Below, piece by piece: positions 48,564 through 56,604 of a stretch of 64,000 nucleotides of DNA. Both the position numbers and the translations under genes were made by a program. Source of the stretch: Curtobacterium sp. 'Ferrero' (GTDB taxonomy: Bacteria > Actinomycetota > Actinomycetes > Actinomycetales > Microbacteriaceae); contig NZ_NXIA01000011.1 of NCBI RefSeq assembly GCF_002412165.1, forward strand, positions 62,001 through 126,000, read 5' to 3'. Within the stretch, counting starts at the first letter, position 1. Every line of letters starts with the position of its first letter. Below the pieces are notes generated by a model, which saw only the letters and a program-made list of their open reading frames with translations, made no database searches and was not told the DNA's origin.

Positions 48564-49153
48564 CAGTACCGCTCTTCCTTCCAGGGGTCGCCGTGCATGT
48601 GGTAGCCGGCGTCCTCCCAGAAGCCCGGCTCGTCCTGGTCGAGCATGACGATGCCGCGCACCCACTTCGCGCTCTTCCAGAAGTACAGGTGCGGGACGAG
48701 CAGTCGTGCGGGGCCGCCGTGCTCCGGGTCGAGCGGAGCGCCGTCCGCCTCGAAGGCGATCCATGCCTGGCCGTCGAGGAGCTCGTCGAGGGGGACGTTC
48801 GTGGTGTAGCCGCCGTGGCTGTGGACCATGCAGAAGTCCCGGGACGTCTCGACCTCGGCGAACAGGCGGTCGAGCGGGACGCCGCGCCAGGGCATGTCGA
48901 GCTTGGTCCAGTGCGTGACGCAGTGGATGTCGACGGTGACGTCATCGACACCGAGGGCGTGCACCTCGTCCCAGGTCCAGGTGTGCTCCCCGGTCTCCGT
49001 GCGGATGGTGAAGGTCCACTCGGCCGGGTCGACGTCGGGGGTCGCACCGGCGGAGAGCACCGGCCAGTCCTGCACGAGGGTCTGGCCCGGGGGCAGGCGG
49101 CCGTCGTCGCGTTCGTGCCGTCGTCCGCCGAAGCCGCGCGTGAAGGTCGCCAT
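48560..49153 (-). CDS. Sulfite oxidase-like molybdopterin oxidoreductase
   Basis: The 197-residue product has only the molybdopterin domain: DIHCVTHWTKLDMPWRGVPL, in which Cys is the expected Mo ligand, then FCMVHSHGGYTTNVPLDELL and GGPARLLVPHLYFWKSAKWV. It resembles YedY/MsrP-type enzymes but has no Tat signal, so it is probably cytoplasmic. The following reductase and DUF6510 genes form a tightly overlapping operon. It may reduce oxidised sulfur compounds; the substrate is not established. Confidence 0.9.
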   Translation of the reverse strand: MATFTRGFGGRRHERDDGRLPPGQTLVQDWPVLSAGATPDVDPAEWTFTIRTETGEHTWTWDEVHALGVDDVTVDIHCVTHWTKLDMPWRGVPLDRLFAEVETSRDFCMVHSHGGYTTNVPLDELLDGQAWIAFEADGAPLDPEHGGPARLLVPHLYFWKSAKWVRGIVMLDQDEPGFWEDAGYHMHGDPWKEERYW

Positions 49154-49276
49154 GGAGTGATCTTGCCGCCTCCCGCCGACGTCGGAGGTAACGGATCGGT
49201 GACGTCGGGGTCCGATCGCGTGGGAGAGCACCGGGAGCGCTTGTCGGGACGGCTGTGCACGTCGTACGGTGTTCCG

Positions 49277-49699
49277 ATGACCTCGACCCCGCAGCAGCCC
49301 TGCGAGCGCGTCCTCATTGCCGGCGCGGTCGAGGACCTGCCCGAGGTCCACCGCATGCTGACCGAGCTGCCCGAGACCGCCTACGGGCAGGTCTTCCTCG
49401 AGGTCGCTGTGGAGGAGCAGGTCCGGATCCTGCCGGCCCCGCCCGGGGTGACCGTGACGTGGCTGGTCCGCAGTGACCGTCCGTCGCTGGTGTCCCCGCT
49501 CGTGTTCGCCGACCACGGGGAGCCGCTCGCGCAGGCGCTCGTCGGGTGGATGGGCGAGTGGGGCCTGACCGGTGGCGAGCCGTGCACGTCGGTGTGGATC
49601 GGCTGCTCGGACAGCGTCTGGGTCGACCAGGCCCGCGCGGCGCTGCGTGCCGAGTTCGCGCTCGCCGGACACCAGGTCCAGGTCGAGTCCGGCGCCTGA
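49277..49699 (+). CDS. SIP-domain protein (siderophore-interacting-like)
   Basis: The 140-residue product (ERVLIAGAVEDLPEVHRMLT, VTVTWLVRSDR, GEPCTSVWIGCSDSVWVDQA) resembles the C-terminal NAD(P)H-binding SIP domain of siderophore-interacting proteins, without the FAD domain. Such stand-alone SIP proteins occur in Microbacteriaceae; their role is not settled. ATG lies 6 nt after TACGGT (49265-49270), the leaderless pattern. The 19-bp repeat array starts 31 bp downstream. Confidence 0.8.
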   Translation: MTSTPQQPCERVLIAGAVEDLPEVHRMLTELPETAYGQVFLEVAVEEQVRILPAPPGVTVTWLVRSDRPSLVSPLVFADHGEPLAQALVGWMGEWGLTGGEPCTSVWIGCSDSVWVDQARAALRAEFALAGHQVQVESGA

Positions 49700-49730
49700 G
49701 CGCTGGCGGCGGCCGCGGGTGGCGGGGGAC

Positions 49731-50292
49731 GTTCCGCTCGTGGTTGGCCGATCCGCTCGTGGTTGGCTGATCCGCTCGTAGGAGGTCGTTCCTTCCGGTC
49801 ACCGACGAGCGATCCGGCTTCCCATTGCGTGCGTGATGGGTCGTTTCGCTCGTGAGCGGCAGTTCCGCTCGCGGTTGGCGGTTTCGCTCGTAGGGGGCCG
49901 TTCCGCCCTTGGGTGGTCGTTCCGCTCGTGGGGAACCTCTCCGCTCGTAGGAGGCCGTTCTTTCCGGTCACCGACGAGCGATTCCGCTTTCCATTGCGTG
50001 CGTGATGGGTCGGCTCGCTCGTGGGTGGTCGTTCCGCCCTTGGGTGGCCGTTCCGCTCGTGGGGAGCCCCTCCGCTCGTAGGAGGTCGTTTGTTCCGGTC
50101 ACCGACGAGCGATTCGGCTTTCCATTGCGTGCGCGATGGGTCGGCTCGCTCGTGGGTGGTCGTTCCGCCCTTGGGTGGCCGTTCCGCCCTTGGGTGGCCG
50201 TTCCGCTCGTGGGGAACCTCTCCGCTCGTAGGAGGTCGTTCTTTCCGCTCACCGACGAGCGATTCGGCTTTCCATTGCGTGGGCGATGGGCA
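49731..50292. repeat. Hierarchical array: eighteen 19-bp units in four groups with 55-bp blocks
   Basis: Units are exactly 19 bp and head to tail, with typical text GTTCCGCTCGTGGGTGGTC. Groups hold 3 (49731-49787), 6 (49843-49956), 4 (50012-50087) and 5 (50143-50237) units. Each group is followed by a 55-bp block (49788, 49957, 50088, 50238) made of 9 nt, an inverted unit (GGTCACCGACGAGCGATTC) and 27 nt (CTTTCCATTGCGTGCG core). The last unit of every group is a CTCCGCTCGTAGGAGG variant that can form a hairpin. Minus-strand frames across it are open only because the units lack stops; 19 is not a multiple of 3. The remaining bases to 50370 hold no gene. Confidence 0.9.
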
Positions 50293-50370
50293 GGAACGCA
50301 TCCGCACCGCGTCCACACCTCACCCACATCCGCCACGCATCCGCACCGGGGCACGCGGCCGCCGGGGCGC

Positions 50371-51228
50371 TCAGCCGAACACGACGTCGGGAGCGTCCAC
50401 CCGCCGGTCCGTCACGGTCGTCGGCGACTCCAGGTGCACCGCACCCGACGGCACGATGCCCGCTCCGCCGAACTGCTCCATGACCCGCCATTGGGCAACC
50501 ACGTCCTCGCCGGCGTGCTCGGGCGGCAACGACGGCCAGAACCGGAACGCCCCGACGGACTCCAGGCGGACCCGGTCGTACAGCACGCAGGCGCCGACCC
50601 ACGCCACACGGTAGGGGACCCAGCCCCCGCGCTCGACCCCGAGGTCCGAGGCGACGTGCGCCAGGTTCGCCGCGTTGTGGAGCGACCACCGGTCGTGCGC
50701 CGGGGTGCCTCGCCGCACGACCTCGGGCTCGACGGCGCCCGGCCACGGCTCGAACGCCGCGGTCTCCCCGGGCCTCCGGTCGGACAGGTACGACAGTCCC
50801 TGCACCGCGGAGCCCACGAAGCCACAGTCCAGGGTGCGGAGCGCGTCGAGCATCCGTCGGACGGAGCCCGGTTCGAGCCAGACGTCGTCGTCGAGGAACA
50901 GCACCGTGGGCGCGGTCGCGTGGTCGAGCAGGAACTGCCGGTGCTCCGCGAGACCCAGCCGCTCCCGGTGCGTGAGCAGCGTGACGGGCCGGCCCTGCGC
51001 CTCCAGGACGCGGAGCATCGCCGCGACCGCCGGCCGGGTGGCGGCGTCGCCGTCGACGGACTGGTCGCTGAGCACGAGGCGCAGGTCGACGTCCACCTGC
51101 GCCGCGAGCCCCGCGAGCGTCGTCGCGAGCTCTGCCGACCGTCCGACCGTCGGCACCAGGACGTCGACCTCCGGCGCGTCCCCGTCCTCGCGGGGACGCG
51201 CCCAGTCGCCCGACCAGCGTGCCGTCAC
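50371..51228 (-). CDS. Family 2 glycosyltransferase
   Basis: The 285-residue product from GTG at 51228 has the GT-A fold of GT2 enzymes: VDVLVPTVGRSAELATTLAG at the start, metal-binding TVLFLDDDVWLEPG (DDD) and EHAGEDVVAQWRVME near the end. It should transfer a sugar from a nucleotide donor. It overlaps the HldE-like gene upstream by 4 nt and is the last of a three-gene operon (aldehyde dehydrogenase, HldE-1, GT2), so it may act on a heptose-containing glycan. The repeat array lies just downstream. Confidence 0.87.
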   Translation of the reverse strand: MTARWSGDWARPREDGDAPEVDVLVPTVGRSAELATTLAGLAAQVDVDLRLVLSDQSVDGDAATRPAVAAMLRVLEAQGRPVTLLTHRERLGLAEHRQFLLDHATAPTVLFLDDDVWLEPGSVRRMLDALRTLDCGFVGSAVQGLSYLSDRRPGETAAFEPWPGAVEPEVVRRGTPAHDRWSLHNAANLAHVASDLGVERGGWVPYRVAWVGACVLYDRVRLESVGAFRFWPSLPPEHAGEDVVAQWRVMEQFGGAGIVPSGAVHLESPTTVTDRRVDAPDVVFG

Positions 51229-52799
51229 GACGACTCGCGGATCCGGCGGACGACGGCGGTGGTGGAGTGTTCCGGGACGTAGTCGACCATCACGACCTCG
51301 CCGCCGTACTCGCGGACGACGGCGGTCTCGGCGAGCATCTCGGGGGAGTAGTCCCCACCCTTGACGTAGACGTCGGGGCGGATGCGGCGCAGCAGCGGGA
51401 TCGGGGTGTCGGTCGCGAACACCGTGACGAGGTCGACGCACGCGAGCGCGGCCAGCACGCCGGCGCGGTCCTCCGCCGTGTTGATGGGTCGTTCCGGACC
51501 CTTCAGACGCCGGACGGAGTCGTCGTCGTTGAGCGCGACCACGAGCAGGTCGCCGAGTTCGCTGGCCTGCCGCAGGTAGCTGGTGTGCCCGCGGTGCACG
51601 ACGTCGAAGCAGCCGTTGGTGAAGACGATGCGCCGCCCGGTGGCCCGGGCACGGTCGACGGCGTCGGCGAGCTCGTCGTGGTCGACCACCGTCTCCGCCG
51701 GTGCCGTGACGGAGCCCACCAGGGCGCGTGCCGAGCACACGGAGGTGCCGGCCTCGCGGACGACGACGTCCGCGGCCGCCTGTGCGAACGCGACCGCCTC
51801 GCGGAGGGTCGACCCGACGGCGAGCGCCACGGTCGCTCCGGCGCAGAACGTGTCACCGGCTCCGGACGCCTGCTGCTCCGCCGCCGGGGTGGCGCGAGTG
51901 CGGAAGGGCGCCCACACGTCGCCAGCGTCGGCGCCCGCGGACGACCCTGCCGCGGCGACCGCGGACGACCCTGCCGCGGCGCCCGCCGACGACCCTGCCC
52001 CGTCGCCCGCCGACGACCCTGCACCTGCGCCCTCGAGCAGCACCGTCCCGTCGCGGTCGAGCGTCACGACGACCGCCCCCGCACCGGTCGCCCGCAGGAG
52101 TTCGTCGCGCGACCCGGCAGCGGCGACCGCCCGTGCCGCACCGGTCCCGAGGTCGGCACCGAGGAGCCGGGCCGTCTCGCCCGCGTTCGGCGTGACGAGG
52201 TCGGGCCGGAGCGGAGCCCAGCGTCGGAGGTCGTGCGCGTCGACGAGCACGGCGTCCGGGCGGTCGAGGTCGACCACGGGGACGACCGTCTCCGGGTCGA
52301 CGCCCAGCCCGTAGTCGCACACCACGGCGGCGTCGGCGCACCGGAGCGCGCGGCGGAGCGCCGTCCCGAGCTGCGCGCGCGCGGCGGCGTCCGGCGGATC
52401 GGCGATGGCGTCGACCCGGACGACGACGCGGTCGCCGCCGACCACCCGGTCCTTGGTCGTGGTGGTGGCACCGGCGACCTCCACGAGGAACGTCGTGTCG
52501 ACCCCGGCGGCGGCCAGACGGTCACGCAGGGTCCGCCCGGCCTCGTCGTCGCCGACGTACCCGACCATGCGGACGCGTGCCCCGAGCGCGCGGGCGTTCA
52601 CCGCGGTGTTCGCCGCACCGCCGGGGACCGCGATGGTCTCGGTGACCCGGACGATGGGCGCCGGGGCCTCCCGCGAGACCCGTTCCGCCTCGCCGACGGT
52701 CCAGCGGTCGAGGATGCAGTCGCCGACCACGACGACGAGCGGCTCCTGGTCGTCGAGCCGTCCGACGAGGTCGCGGACGAGCCGCGCGTCGGCGGTCAC
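51225..52799 (-). CDS. hldE: HldE-like heptose kinase/adenylyltransferase, copy 1
   Basis: The 524-residue product fuses a PfkB sugar kinase (GGAANTAVNARALGARVRMV; ATP-binding SGAGDTFCAG at 312-321) to a cytidylyltransferase-like domain (NGCFDVVHRGHTSYL, 395-409; GPERPIN; VKGGDYSPEML). HldE phosphorylates D-glycero-D-manno-heptose 7-phosphate at C1 and later adenylates it to ADP-heptose. An Ala/Gly/Ser repeat insertion (GSSAG units, about 257-293) interrupts the kinase before the GAGD motif. GTG start. It overlaps both neighbours by 4 nt. A second, insertion-free copy lies at 56605. Confidence 0.88.
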   Translation of the reverse strand: MTADARLVRDLVGRLDDQEPLVVVVGDCILDRWTVGEAERVSREAPAPIVRVTETIAVPGGAANTAVNARALGARVRMVGYVGDDEAGRTLRDRLAAAGVDTTFLVEVAGATTTTKDRVVGGDRVVVRVDAIADPPDAAARAQLGTALRRALRCADAAVVCDYGLGVDPETVVPVVDLDRPDAVLVDAHDLRRWAPLRPDLVTPNAGETARLLGADLGTGAARAVAAAGSRDELLRATGAGAVVVTLDRDGTVLLEGAGAGSSAGDGAGSSAGAAAGSSAVAAAGSSAGADAGDVWAPFRTRATPAAEQQASGAGDTFCAGATVALAVGSTLREAVAFAQAAADVVVREAGTSVCSARALVGSVTAPAETVVDHDELADAVDRARATGRRIVFTNGCFDVVHRGHTSYLRQASELGDLLVVALNDDDSVRRLKGPERPINTAEDRAGVLAALACVDLVTVFATDTPIPLLRRIRPDVYVKGGDYSPEMLAETAVVREYGGEVVMVDYVPEHSTTAVVRRIRESS

Positions 52800-54187
52800 C
52801 GTGCTCCCCCCGCGGCCTCGAGGTGCACGACCGTCGTGGTGGTGAGCTCGTCGAGCAGGTGCGGGCCGTACCCGAACCCAGACCCGGACGCGCCGCGCGG
52901 CTCCGCGCTCCCACCAGGGGCACCGCCGAACACGGCGTTGACCTTCACGGTGCCGACGGGCAGTTCCTCGGCGGCGAGCAACGCGTGCCGCGTGTCGTCG
53001 GTCAGGACGGTGGCGGCGAGTCCGTAGCGGTCGGCTGCGGCGAGTCGGAGGCCCTCCTCGAACGAGTCGACGACGCGCACGGGGGCGACGGGGCCGAAGG
53101 TCTCCTCGGTCATCACGACCATGTCGTCGGTGCACCCGGTGAGTACGGTCGCGGGGTACGCCGAGCCGGGACCGGCGGGCACGACGCCGCCGGTGCGGAG
53201 GACGGCTCCGCGCTCGACGGCGTCGCGGACCTGGGCGTGCACGGCCTGGCGCATCCGGTCGTCGACGAGGGGCCCGAACTCCGAGGCAGGGGAGGCGGTG
53301 CGGCGGTCGGCCTCGGCGACGAGTGCGTCGACGAACTCGTCGGCGACCGCACGGTGGACGTAGACGCGTTCGACGCTCGTGCAGATCTGTCCGGTGTTGG
53401 CGAAGGCGCCCAGGGCGACCTGCGCCGCCGCCCAGACCGGGTCCACGTCGCCGTCCACGACGACGGCGTCGTTGCCGCCGTTCTCGCGGACGACGTGGGC
53501 ACGGGTCCGCGCGGCGACCTCGCTGAGCCGGTCGCCGGTGGCCGTCGACCCGACGTGCGCGTACACGTCGATGCCGTCCTGTCCGAGCAGCAGCTCGCCG
53601 GTCGTCGCGTCGCCGTCGACGCCGAGCAGCACGCCGTCCGGGAGGACCTCGGCGAGCAACGCGTTGAGGCGGGCGATCGTCGCCGGGCACCGTTCGCTGC
53701 CCTTGTGCACGACGGTGTTCCCCGTCACGATGGCGGCCCCCAGGATGCCGCACGCCACGGCCACCGGGTCGTTCCACGGGGTCAGGGCGAGCACGACGCC
53801 ACGGGGGTGCGGTACCGTCCAGTCGCCGGCCCCGTACTGCCCGCGGAGGGCCTCGCCGCGGTGGACGGGGCCGAGCTCGGCGTACTGCAGCAGGGTCCCG
53901 ATGCCGGCCTCGACGCCGCCGAGCGCGTCGCCGGGCACCTTCCCCGTCTCGCGCGTGTTCAGCGCGGCGAGCTCCTGGGCGTGCTCGCGCAGGTGCTCGG
54001 CGGCGGCGCGCAGCAGGGCTCCGCGTTCCGCGGGCGCGGTCCGACGCCAGGACGGCGCGGCGGCCCGGGCGCGGGCGACCGCGTTCCGGACGTCCTCCTC
54101 GGTGGCGCGGGCGACGGTGGAGGCGGTCGAACCGTCCACCGGGTCGGTGACGACGAGGTCCGTGGGTTCGGGCGGTGCGATGGTCAT
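52796..54187 (-). CDS. Aldehyde dehydrogenase
   Basis: I chose ATG at 54187 with GGAAGGA upstream; the product has 463 residues. The NAD(P)-binding region (LALTPWNDPVAVACGILGAA, GSTATGDRLSE), catalytic Glu (RENGGNDAVVV) and nucleophile Cys (FANTGQICTSVERVYV) are all in place. The substrate is unknown; it heads the operon with HldE-1 and GT2. It is divergent from the GT9 gene at 54472, with five 22-bp tandem repeats in the gap. Confidence 0.88.
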   Translation of the reverse strand: MTIAPPEPTDLVVTDPVDGSTASTVARATEEDVRNAVARARAAAPSWRRTAPAERGALLRAAAEHLREHAQELAALNTRETGKVPGDALGGVEAGIGTLLQYAELGPVHRGEALRGQYGAGDWTVPHPRGVVLALTPWNDPVAVACGILGAAIVTGNTVVHKGSERCPATIARLNALLAEVLPDGVLLGVDGDATTGELLLGQDGIDVYAHVGSTATGDRLSEVAARTRAHVVRENGGNDAVVVDGDVDPVWAAAQVALGAFANTGQICTSVERVYVHRAVADEFVDALVAEADRRTASPASEFGPLVDDRMRQAVHAQVRDAVERGAVLRTGGVVPAGPGSAYPATVLTGCTDDMVVMTEETFGPVAPVRVVDSFEEGLRLAAADRYGLAATVLTDDTRHALLAAEELPVGTVKVNAVFGGAPGGSAEPRGASGSGFGYGPHLLDELTTTTVVHLEAAGGAR

Positions 54188-54250
54188 GCGGGTCCTTCCG
54201 TGCACGGTCGTCTGGCGACCCCGCCGCGTTCGCCGACGGTGGCGCTGCGA

Positions 54251-54360
54251 GAGCAGTCGCGGACCGTCTCGTGAGCAGTCGCGGACCGTCTCGTGAGCGA
54301 GAGCGGACCGTCACCTGAGCGTGAGCCCGAGCGCGACCGAGCGTGAGCACGATCGCGCCT
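54251..54360. repeat. Five tandem 22-bp units in a divergent promoter region
   Basis: Units start at 54251, 54273, 54295, 54317 and 54339, each with GAGC. The first two are identical (GAGCAGTCGC followed by GGACCGTCTCGT); the third to fifth diverge progressively. The array sits between the aldehyde dehydrogenase (minus) and GT9 (plus) genes. Confidence 0.8.
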
Positions 54361-54471
54361 GGACGCGGGGCACCTGGAACGCTGCTCGCACCCGTCTGGA
54401 CGTCGTCACGGTTCCGCGCTTCTCGTCCATCCCGGTCCGGACGGTCGGGGACGCACCGGTAGGCATGTGGG

Positions 54472-55617
54472 GTGCGATTGATCGGCAACGGAGGCCCACG
54501 GTTCGACGACGTCCACGAGGTGGCGGTGCTGCGGGGTGGGGGACTCGGCGACCTGCTGTTCGCCGTGCCCGCACTCGACGCCCTCGCGGCGGCGTACCCG
54601 GAGGCCCGGATCACGCTGCTCGGCACCCCGGTCGCCCGCGCGGTCCTCGGGGGCCGGACGGACGCGGTGCACGCCTTCGAGGAGTTGCCGCTCGTGCCGG
54701 GTGTCCGGGACGGGGGCGACGGCGCACCGAGCCGCGACGACTTCAACGAGCGCACCCGCGGTCGGTTCGACCTGGCGGTCCAGCTGCACGGGGGCGGCCG
54801 CAACTCGAACCCGTTCCTGCTCGGTCTCGGTGCCCGGCACACGGTGGGGACCGCGACGGAGGACGCCGAGGTCCTCGAACGCTGGGTCCGGTACGTGTAC
54901 TACCAGCACGAGGTGGTCCGGGCGCTCGAGGTCGTGTCCCTCGCCGGGGCCGAGCCGGTCACCCTCGACCCCCGGGTCCACGTCGGCGACGACGAGCGCG
55001 ATGCCGTCCGCGCCCGGCTGGGCGTCCGCCCCGGTCCGGACGGCGGTCGGCTGCTCGCGGTGCACCCGGGCGCGACGGACCCCCGGCGCCGCTGGGGTCC
55101 GGACCGGTTCGCGGCCGTCGTCCGGGCGCGGCTCGACGCCGGGGACGACGTGGTGCTCGTCGGTGACGACTCCGACCGTCCGGCGGCGGACGCCATCCGC
55201 GCGGCCGTGCCAGACGACCGTAGCCTGCACGACCTGGTCGGGTCGCTCCCGCTCCGCGAGCTCCCCGCGGTCCTGGCGGCCGCCGACGTCATGGTGGGCG
55301 ACGACTCCGGGCCGCGGCACCTGGCCGTCGCCGTCGACACCCCGACCGTCGGGGTGTTCTGGTTCGGCAACGTCGTGAACGCCGGACCCTTCGACCGCGG
55401 CCGACACCGCGTGCACCTGTCGTTCGTCACCCGCTGCCCGGTGTGCGGCATCGACGTGACGCAGGTGGGGTGGACGGCCGAGCGCTGCGAGCACGACCCG
55501 TCCTTCGTCGACGAGGTGACGCCGGAGGCGGTCCTCGCCGACGTGGCCGACCTGCTCGCCACCGCGGCACCCCGCCCCAGGGCGACGGCCGTCGCGCGGG
55601 CCGCGACGCGCGGCTGA
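54472..55617 (+). CDS. GT9 heptosyltransferase-like protein 1
   Basis: The 381-residue product has the GT-B fold of LPS-type heptosyltransferases: VAVLRGGGLGDLLFAVPALD at the start, LAVHPGATDPRRRWGPDRFA at the donor domain and VMVGDDSGPRHLAVAVDTPT with the Asp-x-Gly-x-x-His-type motif. It also has a Cys-rich loop (RCPVCGIDV, ERCEHD). It should transfer heptose from ADP-heptose. GTG is 6 nt after TAGGCA (54460-54465), without a Shine-Dalgarno. A perfect 21-bp terminator follows. Confidence 0.88.
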   Translation: MRLIGNGGPRFDDVHEVAVLRGGGLGDLLFAVPALDALAAAYPEARITLLGTPVARAVLGGRTDAVHAFEELPLVPGVRDGGDGAPSRDDFNERTRGRFDLAVQLHGGGRNSNPFLLGLGARHTVGTATEDAEVLERWVRYVYYQHEVVRALEVVSLAGAEPVTLDPRVHVGDDERDAVRARLGVRPGPDGGRLLAVHPGATDPRRRWGPDRFAAVVRARLDAGDDVVLVGDDSDRPAADAIRAAVPDDRSLHDLVGSLPLRELPAVLAAADVMVGDDSGPRHLAVAVDTPTVGVFWFGNVVNAGPFDRGRHRVHLSFVTRCPVCGIDVTQVGWTAERCEHDPSFVDEVTPEAVLADVADLLATAAPRPRATAVARAATRG

Positions 55618-55699
55618 CGCGCGGCACGCGACCGACGCAGGGGCGACGCGCGGCACGCGACTGGAGCAGGAGCGGCACGCGGTGCGCGACCGGCACGAC

Positions 55700-55747
55700 G
55701 ACGGACGGGAGGCACGGTGCGGGCTGGCACCGTGCCTCCCGTCCGTC
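55700..55747 (+). terminator. Perfect 21-bp GACGGACGGGAGG-family hairpin
   Basis: The arm at 55700-55720 (GACGGACGGGAGGCACGGTG...) pairs perfectly over 21 bp with 55727-55747, with a GGGCTG loop. It lies between the converging GT9 and SDR genes. Just before it, CGCGGCACGCGAC is repeated (55620 and 55650 areas). Confidence 0.8.
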
Positions 55748-55771
55748 AGGTGGGAGCGACCGCGACAGGCC

Positions 55772-56476
55772 CTACGGCCAGCTCGGCTCCGTGGCCGGCA
55801 TGATCGACAGCTCGCGCACCTCGCAGCCCGCGGGCTGCGACAGCGCGAACAGGATCGCGTTCGCGACGTACTCGGGCTCGATGAGCTGCGCGTCCGGACC
55901 CGGCTTGTACTGCTCGGTCCGCCCGGCGAAGAAGTTCGTCCGCATGCCGGCCGGGATGACGTTCGTGACCCCGACCCGGCCGCCGGTCTCGGCGGCGAGC
56001 GCCTGCGAGAAGCCGCGCACCCCGAACTTCGACGCCGAGTACGCGGTGCCGTCGCCGACGCCACGGAGTGCGAGCGACGACGACACCGTGACGACCCGGC
56101 CGTGCGTCGCCTCGAGCGCGGGGAGTGCGGCGCGGACGACCGCGGCCGTGCCTAGGAGGTTGACCGCGACGATGCGCTCCCAGTCGCCCGAGGAGATCCC
56201 GCCGATCGGCGCCGGCTTGTCGATCCCCGCGGCCGTCACGACCGCGTCGAGCCCGTCGTGGCGCTCGGCCGCGGCGCGCACGGCGTCCTCGGTGGCGGCC
56301 GTGTCCGTGACGTCGACGGCGACCGCGTCGACGCCCTCGGCGACCGCGGAGACGTCGAGGTCGAGGACGATCGGGGTGCCGCCGGCCTCGGTGACGGCGG
56401 CGACCACGGCGGCACCGAGCCCGGACGCGCCGCCCGTGACGAGGACGCGGCCGATGGGGGTGGTGGGGACGGGCAT
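55772..56476 (-). CDS. SDR-family oxidoreductase
   Basis: The 234-residue product is a classical SDR: TGGASGLGAAVV (about 14-25), AAGIDKP in place of NNAG, active-site SSSLALRG and YSASKFG. ATG has AAAGGA upstream. It sits inside the heptose/glycan locus but has no obvious HldD (ADP-heptose epimerase) features, since HldD belongs to the extended SDRs. It may serve another sugar or be unrelated. It converges on GT9-1. Confidence 0.87.
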   Translation of the reverse strand: MPVPTTPIGRVLVTGGASGLGAAVVAAVTEAGGTPIVLDLDVSAVAEGVDAVAVDVTDTAATEDAVRAAAERHDGLDAVVTAAGIDKPAPIGGISSGDWERIVAVNLLGTAAVVRAALPALEATHGRVVTVSSSLALRGVGDGTAYSASKFGVRGFSQALAAETGGRVGVTNVIPAGMRTNFFAGRTEQYKPGPDAQLIEPEYVANAILFALSQPAGCEVRELSIMPATEPSWP

Positions 56477-56530
56477 GGAGGTCCTTTCGTGGGGATGGAG
56501 TGCCGGACGCCGTGGTGACGGCTGGCCCGT

Positions 56531-56565
56531 GCTGGTGGTGCTGGTGCTGGTGCTGGTGTTGGTTG
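56531..56565. repeat. GCTGGT-type microsatellite
   Basis: GCTGGTGGTGCTGGTGCTGG continues as further GCTGGT/GTTGGT units. It lies in the 128-bp gap between the SDR and HldE-2 genes and could vary in length by slippage. Confidence 0.8.
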
Positions 56566-56604
56566 TGCGCGCGCTCGTGCTCGTGCTGGCCGCGCGCGTG
56601 CTGG

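Noticed and set aside
49731-50292. CRISPR array
   Set aside because: Units are contiguous with no variable spacers, the 55-bp blocks are near-identical to one another, and no cas genes are nearby.
49381-50316. Long minus-strand open frame across the 19-bp array
   Set aside because: It is open because the repeat units lack stops. The 19-bp period rotates the frame from unit to unit, no ribosome binding site is present, and it also runs antisense into the SIP-protein gene.
55772-56476. HldD (ADP-heptose 6-epimerase)
   Set aside because: The protein is a short classical SDR of 234 residues; HldD is an extended SDR of about 310 residues with a different N-terminal motif and C-terminal sugar-binding part.
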